Made by a program: the position numbers and the translations under genes. From positions 9,446 through 16,163 of the forward strand of contig DLLX01000037.1 of the NCBI GenBank assembly GCA_002479145.1: a stretch of 6,718 nt of DNA, given 5' to 3'. The notes beneath the pieces are model-generated. The model did not search any database, was not told where the DNA came from, and saw only the letters and a program-made list of their open reading frames with translations. Every line of letters begins with the position of its first letter. Position 1 is the first letter of the stretch. The stretch is from Prevotella sp. UBA7551. Lineage in GTDB: Bacteria; Bacteroidota; Bacteroidia; Bacteroidales; Bacteroidaceae. This document shows positions 1-6,500 of this stretch, one piece after another.

Positions 1-1205
1 CCGCCCTTGCGGATGATGGCTCCCAGGGGTGCGCCGATGAAGAAGAAGATGACGCACACCAGGGCCAGTGAGAACTTGTTGATGTATTCTATCTCGTGCT
101 GGCGGATTTCGCGGTCCATGTCGCTCGTGAGCATGCTCTTGAACTGCAGGTCGGACAATTCCGTCTGTACGGTGCTCAGTGCCCTGTCCACAACCATTCG
201 GCGCGCGTCCGGATTCAGCCGCACAAAGGCCGAGTCGAAGTTCACCGACTTCTCCGCCGCCTTTTGTCGCGCCAACTTCAGTTGGTTGGGCGGCAGCTGC
301 TTGCCATCATAATAGAAGTTCCGCGCGTCCTTGTAGTACATCTTTCCGATGCTGTCGGCCGACAGATTGAGCGAGTCGATGTCGGTCTTGATCTGCTGCA
401 GGCTCTTCGTCCGCGCATTGGACGCCAATCCCGACGCGTCGGTCAGGCTGAAATCGCCGTCGAAATCGACGATGAGCCGCTTGTGGACAAACGTCTCTCG
501 CCGATAGGGAACGGCCCTGCTGCCCGCCAATTCCTCCGACCGCATGTTCTCAAACCACTCGCCGCTGTACAGATTCATCACGAGATGCTTCTTCTCGGCA
601 GTCGACTGGAGCATGCCCGAGTCGGCCAAAATGATGGCTTGGTCCTCGTAAGAGTCGGTCATTCGGTAAATCATGATGTGGTAGAGCATGCCCGTCCGCA
701 GGTCTTTCTTGCCCACATAGATGTTGGTCTGGGGTATCCCGTCGTAGAACACGCCCTCGGGAATCTCCAGTTCAGGACTTTTCTGCTTCATCGACAGCAT
801 GAGCTGGGCGAGCTTCAGCTGCGCCTGGGGGGCCACATTGTTCTGGAAGACAAACGACACGCAGGCTACCAAGACACTCACCACGATCAGACCGCGCATC
901 GACTGGAGCAGAGAAATGCCGGCCGCCTTGATGGCGGTAAGCTCGCTGCTCTCCCCTAAGTTGCCAAAGGTGATGAGGGAACTGAGCAAGACGGCAAGGG
1001 GAAGGGCCTGCGGAACCATGATGAGGGCCATGTACCAGAAGAACTCTGCCAGCACATCAAGGGAAAGTCCCTTGCCTATCAACGTGTCGACGTAGCGCCA
1101 AAGAAACTGCATCATCAGCACAAACAGGCTGATGAAGAATGTACCGGCAAACAGCTGGCCGAACTGGCGGGCAATGAACAGGTCTAATTTCTTGATCCGA
1201 AGCAT
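1..1205 (-). CDS. LptF/LptG (YjgP/YjgQ) family permease, 3' end cut by window edge
   Basis: Inner-membrane permease subunit of the LptB2FG transporter, which extracts lipopolysaccharide from the inner membrane and passes it to the periplasmic bridge. I translated 401 residues from the ATG at 1205 to the window edge without a stop. Visible parts are a cytoplasmic N-terminus starting MLRIKKLDLFIARQF, hydrophobic segments near residues 14-33, 55-80 and 103-122, a periplasmic region of about 250 residues, and a fourth segment near 376-395 ending in IGAPLGAIIRKG. The stretch GESSELTAIKAAGIS (84-98) between segments 2 and 3 is the conserved coupling helix that contacts the ATPase LptB. Bacteroidales members are usually over 600 residues, so I infer that roughly the last third is missing. 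An in-frame ATG eight codons upstream (1229) is possible, but the family start fits 1205. LptF and LptG paralogues cannot be separated here, so no symbol is given. GC content is markedly higher than in the neighbouring genes. Confidence 0.93.
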   Translation of the reverse strand, partial: MLRIKKLDLFIARQFGQLFAGTFFISLFVLMMQFLWRYVDTLIGKGLSLDVLAEFFWYMALIMVPQALPLAVLLSSLITFGNLGESSELTAIKAAGISLLQSMRGLIVVSVLVACVSFVFQNNVAPQAQLKLAQLMLSMKQKSPELEIPEGVFYDGIPQTNIYVGKKDLRTGMLYHIMIYRMTDSYEDQAIILADSGMLQSTAEKKHLVMNLYSGEWFENMRSEELAGSRAVPYRRETFVHKRLIVDFDGDFSLTDASGLASNARTKSLQQIKTDIDSLNLSADSIGKMYYKDARNFYYDGKQLPPNQLKLARQKAAEKSVNFDSAFVRLNPDARRMVVDRALSTVQTELSDLQFKSMLTSDMDREIRQHEIEYINKFSLALVCVIFFFIGAPLGAIIRKG

Positions 1206-1283
1206 ATCGTTGGTTCTGCCCGGGCGCATACCCCAGCCCCAAAAGGGGTTACGGGCGGCGTGGCATGAGACTTTTATGACTTG

Positions 1284-1311
1284 CAAAATTACGAAAAATA
1301 TCCGATGTGAA
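1284..1311 (-). promoter_or_regulatory. Predicted Bacteroidota-type promoter of the LptF/LptG-family permease gene
   Basis: On the minus strand positions 1291-1284 read TAATTTTG, a full match to the TAnnTTTG -7 box used by the primary sigma factor of Bacteroidota. The -33 element is poor: the best candidate is TTC at 1311-1309, 17 bases upstream. Transcription would start near 1278, giving a leader of about 70 bases before the ATG at 1205. The leader holds a small CCCCTTTTGGGG palindrome (1248-1237). The match is seen directly; promoter activity is inferred from its position. Confidence 0.45.
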
Positions 1312-1472
1312 CTTCCTTTTTCGCTTTTTTAATGAGCGTATTTAAAGATAGAAAAGAATCCTTTTCCGTATTAGTCTGATAATGTTTGCTGCTGAACACA
1401 AGCCATTGCTGCCAATCTTTGGATAATCAAGCAACAAACAACATTTACATTATCTCTTACTTATTTAAATAT

Positions 1473-1518
1473 GACACTGTAAGGCAATAGTTGGTTTCAA
1501 AAATTGCCTTACAGGACA
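1473..1518. repeat. Perfect 12-bp inverted repeat bounded by GACA direct repeats
   Basis: CTGTAAGGCAAT (1477-1488) is the exact reverse complement of ATTGCCTTACAG (1503-1514), with a 14-base loop between them. The unit is flanked on both sides by GACA (1473-1476 and 1515-1518). A transcript from either strand could fold into a strong 12-bp stem. Neither side has a run of T after the stem, so it is not a classical intrinsic terminator. The flanking direct repeat resembles a target-site duplication around a tiny insertion remnant, but four bases can match by chance. It could equally be a protein-binding palindrome or a processing hairpin. Confidence 0.7.
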
Positions 1519-1544
1519 AGGGTTTATATATTGTATTACTACAT

Positions 1545-1584
1545 GAAAACAGGAAACTAACACCAGCTTGGTGCTGTTTCCTGT
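1545..1584 (-). terminator. Probable intrinsic terminator of the exported-protein operon
   Basis: In minus-strand sense, ACAGGAAAC (1584-1576) pairs with GTTTCCTGT (1557-1549) over nine bases. After a small internal loop (AG against TTA), CACCA pairs with TGGTG around a three-base loop. The 3' arm runs directly into TTT (four T counting the last base of the arm), then C. The position about 230 bases after the stop codon at 1812, with only non-coding DNA between, suits an operon terminator. The T tract is short, so termination may be partial; on the other strand no useful T tract follows. Confidence 0.5.
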
Positions 1585-1811
1585 CTCAAATTCTAATCAC
1601 TGTTGGATGTTAAATTCAGAACTGGAAAGGGTCGATTTAGTCGTCTGCCTATCAGCTTGGTCATCTTGCACTGCCTTACGATCCACACAATTATAGAAGG
1701 AAAGAGTCATTCCCACGTGATGATCAATGAGAACAAACAACATCTTCTCTCATTCCTATCTCCATTTGGCCAAATTGACAGATAGAATCCAACTAAAGGT
1801 ATTGAGTAGAG

Positions 1812-3596
1812 TTATCTTTTCAAAACTTTTTTTCCATTGACGATATTGAGGCCTTTGCGCAACGTACTCATCCTTTGCCCTTGGAAGTTATATATACCCT
1901 CTCTTGTGAATGAGTTTGATTTGGTTATTTCCCCAATGCCATCTGAAGAAAAAACTTTGCTCTTGCAGGCTTGGACTATCTCTCCTGTCGTTCCATCTAT
2001 CAGCAGCACTGCAGCCCAAAGATGGTTAGCATCGATGTGAGATGGTGGCTTAATAGTGTAGTCGTTCTCATAGACTTTCAATCGTTTGATGGATTGTGGA
2101 AATACATTTTCCAATCCTTCTGGCGATGGATAAATGCCACGTGCCACATCGTCCACCTTGATATCGGCATCCTTTGGCAAGTTCTCGAATCCACCCATTT
2201 CTCCGTTTTGGCCTCCCGCATAGTAGTTGTGCTGCGTAATTGGCAGCTGATCCTCGCAAATGACAAAGGCCATACGGTAATCGTTCTGTTGCTGTTCGGA
2301 GAGGAATGTCGTGGTAGTATGAAAAAGAATGCTACCATCAACTAATTGCGCTTTCAGACGAATATCACAGTCTGATTCTTTATCCAATGAATTCATGCAG
2401 GCCTCCAGGTTTCCAGCTGAAGGCGAGAAAGTTTGACCACTGCGGTTGGCAATGCAATTTGGATAACCATCGAAAAACTTCGTTAGCCATGAGGTATAGT
2501 TGTTTACAGCGTACTCGTCTCCATTGTGTACGGCTATGCCAATGAAGTTGTTAGGATATGTCTCGCTCATGTGCCTCATCCCTACTATTCCTAACACGCA
2601 CCATCCACACCATGCTCCTGTACCTTCCTCGATTACCAAACGCCTTGGAAAGAATGTCTCCGAGCGGGTAACACTTATGGAACACACATTGTCCTCAGGC
2701 CTTTGGTCTGAAGACTTATCCCCCCATTGCAGTTCAAGTTTCAGGAAAATTGTTCCTTCTTTTGAAACCTCTCCTAAAGCCTCATCGAGCGCAGTAGCAG
2801 GAACGTCCAGTTCGATGGTCCGTTGCTCCCGCTGTTTGAGCGTACCATCCAATACATATTTGCATACTTGTTTTTCATTCAGTTTGCATACGACAACAGG
2901 TTCTGAGGCCTCTTCACTAGCATTGTTGGCAATAGTTGCATAGATGGTGGCATTTTGGTCAAGGTGTATCAGCGACTTTTTTGCGTGGGCAGATAGTATG
3001 GCCAGATCACGCGATACTATTTCACTTCCCTCTATGACTGCCTCAACGGCCAGAGAACCATAATTTTTTCCACTGTAATCAGTAAAGCTGCCGTTTTTTC
3101 CCAACCAGCATCCGTTACTATCCGTTTTCCCAGCAAAGGAAATGATGGATAACTTTTTTTGCTGGATAAATTCAAAACCTACCCATAGCTCTTCCTCTTC
3201 ACCTGTTATGGTGTAAGGAGCAGACAACAACACTTCATTCCATCCGCTGGAGATAGAGCGTGTTGTGCCCATAGCAATATTTTCTCCGTCCTTGGATTTG
3301 CGAATCCAGACCTTAATATTGTCGGGCAGTTTCGGAGTGTCGGGCATTCCTGCGTTTATTCCAGTGAGTTTCATGCCAGTATATTTCTCCAGGACTTCAT
3401 GAGGCAGACGAATGGCTTCAGTTATGGCGACGTTGCTTCCCGTTAGGCCGATAATGGTACCATTGGAGGCAGAGGCAATCTTTCCATCACAAAAACCAAC
3501 AAACGTTTTGCCCGTTTGGGCAAAAACAGTATTCCCTCCCATACCCACGAGGAGCATGAGGAGGAATACATTTAAACAAGTTTTAATATTCATCAT
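1812..3596 (-). CDS. Secreted Omp28-related thioredoxin-fold protein with T9SS-like sorting tail
   Basis: Exported protein of 594 residues. A signal peptide covers residues 1-26 (cleavage likely after VFA). Residues about 30-190 form a beta-sandwich module common in Bacteroidota surface proteins, with the landmarks VGFCDG, KVWIRK, GWNEVLLSAPY and LWVGFEF. Residues about 195-310 look like an Ig-like spacer. Residues about 318-550 resemble the Omp28-related thioredoxin-like fold: EEGTGAWCGWC places a CxxC pair at C330/C333, and GYPN at 377-380 supplies the expected cis-proline loop. The last 28 residues (GIYNFQGQRM then KGLNIVNGKKVLKR) resemble a type A T9SS sorting signal. The mature part has twelve cysteines, many for a secreted protein. 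The start at 3596 overlaps the upstream stop codon; the next codon, also ATG, is an alternative. A redox or disulphide role is inferred from CxxC; many Omp28 relatives have no proven activity, so a binding or structural role is possible. Confidence 0.85.
   Translation of the reverse strand: MMNIKTCLNVFLLMLLVGMGGNTVFAQTGKTFVGFCDGKIASASNGTIIGLTGSNVAITEAIRLPHEVLEKYTGMKLTGINAGMPDTPKLPDNIKVWIRKSKDGENIAMGTTRSISSGWNEVLLSAPYTITGEEEELWVGFEFIQQKKLSIISFAGKTDSNGCWLGKNGSFTDYSGKNYGSLAVEAVIEGSEIVSRDLAILSAHAKKSLIHLDQNATIYATIANNASEEASEPVVVCKLNEKQVCKYVLDGTLKQREQRTIELDVPATALDEALGEVSKEGTIFLKLELQWGDKSSDQRPEDNVCSISVTRSETFFPRRLVIEEGTGAWCGWCVLGIVGMRHMSETYPNNFIGIAVHNGDEYAVNNYTSWLTKFFDGYPNCIANRSGQTFSPSAGNLEACMNSLDKESDCDIRLKAQLVDGSILFHTTTTFLSEQQQNDYRMAFVICEDQLPITQHNYYAGGQNGEMGGFENLPKDADIKVDDVARGIYPSPEGLENVFPQSIKRLKVYENDYTIKPPSHIDANHLWAAVLLIDGTTGEIVQACKSKVFSSDGIGEITKSNSFTREGIYNFQGQRMSTLRKGLNIVNGKKVLKR
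3591..3596 (-). promoter_or_regulatory. ATGATG stop/start overlap coupling the two exported-protein genes
   Basis: The minus strand reads ATGATG here. The upstream gene ends in TGA (3595-3593), while two consecutive ATG codons of the downstream gene begin at 3596 and 3593. The first gives a four-base ATGA overlap and the second a one-base TGATG overlap. Either arrangement lets a terminating ribosome re-initiate, so the two products are probably made from one mRNA at linked levels. I saw no promoter match just upstream inside the large gene. Confidence 0.75.
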
Positions 3597-6500
3597 CTAA
3601 TAAATTGTCGGGTGCTACGGGATGTTCCATCCGTGAAAGTAGTCACAATTATGTTCAATCCACGTTGCAGTTTACTCTGTGGACAGCCAGATGCGCTATA
3701 TATACGCAAAGACTTTACTTCCTTGGCCTCCAGATTGCGTGTGGACAGGATATCGGAGGATGTCGGAGCATAAAGGAATCGCACGTATGGCAAAATAGCT
3801 TCGTCCGTATTCAAACCTCCCTTGTCCGTTATACCAGAACAGTGTGGGTACTCTTCGCCAACGTTGCTGCTAAGGAAGGGGAATCTGACACGGAAATTGT
3901 CCTTAGCACGAAGCAGAAGTTGGGTCTCAAGATGGCCACCATCGAAATGATAAGGCTTATCAAACGGAATGGTCAGCTCATAGTTTATGACTTGAGGTTG
4001 CGCTCCGCTGTAGATAGTTGTCAACCCAGAAGCCTCTTCGTCATAAACAGCAGCCTTGCTTACAGTTCCTATCTGATAGGTCACATCGGGACAATCTAAA
4101 GGTGCGTCAGCAAGAATATATGAGAAGAACGTCATACTAAGGAGGTCACGACCTTTCAGACCTTCGGTCATTTCCTCATTATAAATGCACTGTACGTTGA
4201 CAAAACTATGCTCATTAGCAATCCAAGCCGTCGGGTATGGGTAGCCGTAATTGTAACTGTCCTTATCGGAAAGGTATACTACGTAATCGGCAGTTGCTTG
4301 AAGAGGAAGCTCGAGGATGCCGGCAGATGTGTTAAATTTTAACTTTTCATTATACGTTCCAGCCCTATCTGCTGTGAAAGTGGTATAGAGATGCAATGTA
4401 TCGCCAGGCTCACAATATTGTGGATTGGTAATGTATGCTCCGAAATGTCCGTCACTCTCGGCAGAAGTCACGGAGAGCACATTCTTTCCTGTGTTTACAA
4501 TGTAGGCATTGCCATAATAGGTTTCGCCTATGGGGACAATTTCTGTGAAGCTTGCCTCCGGGATAAATAGACGCGCATCGTCATCTTTTGCAGGTGCAAT
4601 GTTGAGACGAATATGGCTCAGAGACGCATAATCACCTACAAAGTACACCTCATCAATGTTGTCTTTGCAGAAGTCAAAAGTCACATCATGGTGCCCTTCT
4701 GTGAGAATGTGCTGATAGACTATGCTATCATTCCGTTGCAGACTGTAGAAATATATACTGTCTCCATCAAGAAAGCGGAAGCTGTCGTAGCCTGGCTCTG
4801 GGTAACTTTGGGCTTGGAAAGAGAGCGTACCGACACTTCCCTTGGGAATGTCGATGCTAGCCACAATGGCAGAATGCGAGGACATTACACCCTTATTGCT
4901 ACTGTATGCAGTGTTCCCATCAATAGTCCATGGATAGTTGGAGGCTACTGTCCATTTAATGTTTTCTGCTCCCTCGTCTACGATTGCACTATAATCGTAA
5001 CTTGGTTGTACGGTTGCATGGAGCGGTATGGTCAAGGTCTCGCCATCATTGTAAATTTTCAATTCTGCGTTATATTCTCCAACTTTTTCAGCTTGGAATG
5101 CGACTGTACAGTCAAATGACGCAAGAGAAGCGACCTTTCCATTTACACTTGAGACCGTAAAGGCTTCTTTCTGCGCCCCCTCAATTTTTATGGACACGTT
5201 GTTATCCTTTCCATTGTTAGATATTAAGAGTGACTTGGTTGTCTTAACATTAGGGTACGTAGACCCGAAGTCAAGACTTTGCTGGTCAGTAATCAATGAA
5301 TAGCTGTCATTTGCAGCGAAAAAGCTGGTACCGGGCATCCAGTATTCAAACGAGGTAGAAGTCGTGAAGTAATTGAATGTAACCCATACTCCAAAAGCAT
5401 CGTCTGCGGTGAGAAGCAACTTGTCATCAGACATGGAAATAACAAGCTCGTCTTTAGGTTGTGCCACATTGTTTTCCACAGGACCGGCCACAAGCCAGTA
5501 TCTGTTGCCAATATACCCTTCAGAGGTAAAGGTTTTGTCGTCCCAACCATAAAGCGTGCCCTCATTAAAGTCTTTTTTGGAAGAAATGTGAATTTTTCCG
5601 TCTTCAGCGATACGCCCCTTGATAACTGCATGATGCGGATAATAGTTGTCATTAGGAAGAAATAGTCCATCGAATCTAACCAGACCGTCTGTATCAAAGG
5701 TTACCTCACATGGATAAGAGAATTTATAACCTCCTTCTGTCATAAACGCACCCGACTGGCTATAGTATGAAACACCAACCATCTGATAGGTACGTTTTAC
5801 ACTCTCATACTTTCCTTCACCTGTCCGAACCTCGGCAATGTATTCATCTTTAGGGACGTTGATGGTGACAATGCCATTGAAACCAGATGGAATCGTGTAA
5901 CCGAATTTTCCACTACCGTCAACATTCACCTCCTTGTATTCGTCATTATCATAGTTATAAGTAGAAAGAACTATGCCTGTCTTGCCTTCCTCATACTCAA
6001 AGCTGATGTAATTGTCAGCAGTCGTTGCCACCTCTGCTGAGAGCGTTCCGTCATTACTTTTGCTGTAAGCTTTTCCAGCTATGTTGGTCATGTCGTAACT
6101 TGTATACTTGTAATTGCCAGACTTCACAACGCCTTCCCATGTGCCAACCTCTTCCAGACGGGCGTTGCCGATATACACTTTGGCGGTGTCTTCTGCCCAC
6201 AGACTCGTCGTAAATGTCCATGTAATAGTATGTTTGCCTTTGGGAATGATACAGCTATAGTTGTAGTTTCTGCGTGTGTTACTTGTATAGCGGTACACCA
6301 ACTTCCCGTCAATCTCCATACGGAGCGAGTCTGCTGGATCATCATCAAGATACATGTCGTAAGAGAGACGCATTGCCGATGTGCTGTTGTAACTTGCTGT
6401 AAGCATGCTTTCAGTCGTGGGATTGTAGGCATCGCCCTGTTTTTCGGCTTCCTCTTCATCCCATACTGGACGTTGTCCAAGATTCCCAGGTACAGCTTGA

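Larger units (their letters stand above)
1206..1811. other. Intergenic region of about 600 bases, AT-rich, no convincing gene
   Basis: This gap separates the permease from the exported-protein operon. Composition falls sharply here (for example about 27% GC over 1441-1500). It holds the permease promoter and leader at its left end, a small perfect palindrome GAAAAG-AATC-CTTTTC at 1351-1366, the 12-bp inverted repeat at 1477-1514, and the terminator-like hairpin at 1549-1584. A 60-codon frame on the plus strand (1603-1785) has no recognisable protein features and is not called. I see no tRNA, rRNA or transposase remnant. Positions 1585-1811, between the hairpin and the stop codon of the exported protein gene, would be its 3' untranslated region. 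Confidence 0.6.

Noticed and set aside
96..959. 287-codon open frame on the plus strand
   Set aside because: It is antisense to the permease gene, whose minus-strand translation gives a clear family match; the long frame follows from high GC content and its product has a skewed Arg/His/Leu-rich composition.
1237..1248. CCCCAAAAGGGG as a regulatory hairpin or riboswitch part
   Set aside because: Only four G-C pairs around a four-base loop, with no further conserved structure in the roughly 70-base leader.
1351..1366. GAAAAG-AATC-CTTTTC palindrome as a terminator
   Set aside because: The stem is only six mostly A-T pairs and is not followed by a T run on either strand; chance is likely in AT-rich DNA.
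1603..1785. 60-codon open frame on the plus strand in the intergenic region
   Set aside because: No promoter match or recognisable motif, composition like the surrounding non-coding DNA, and it lies in the likely 3' untranslated region of the opposite-strand operon.
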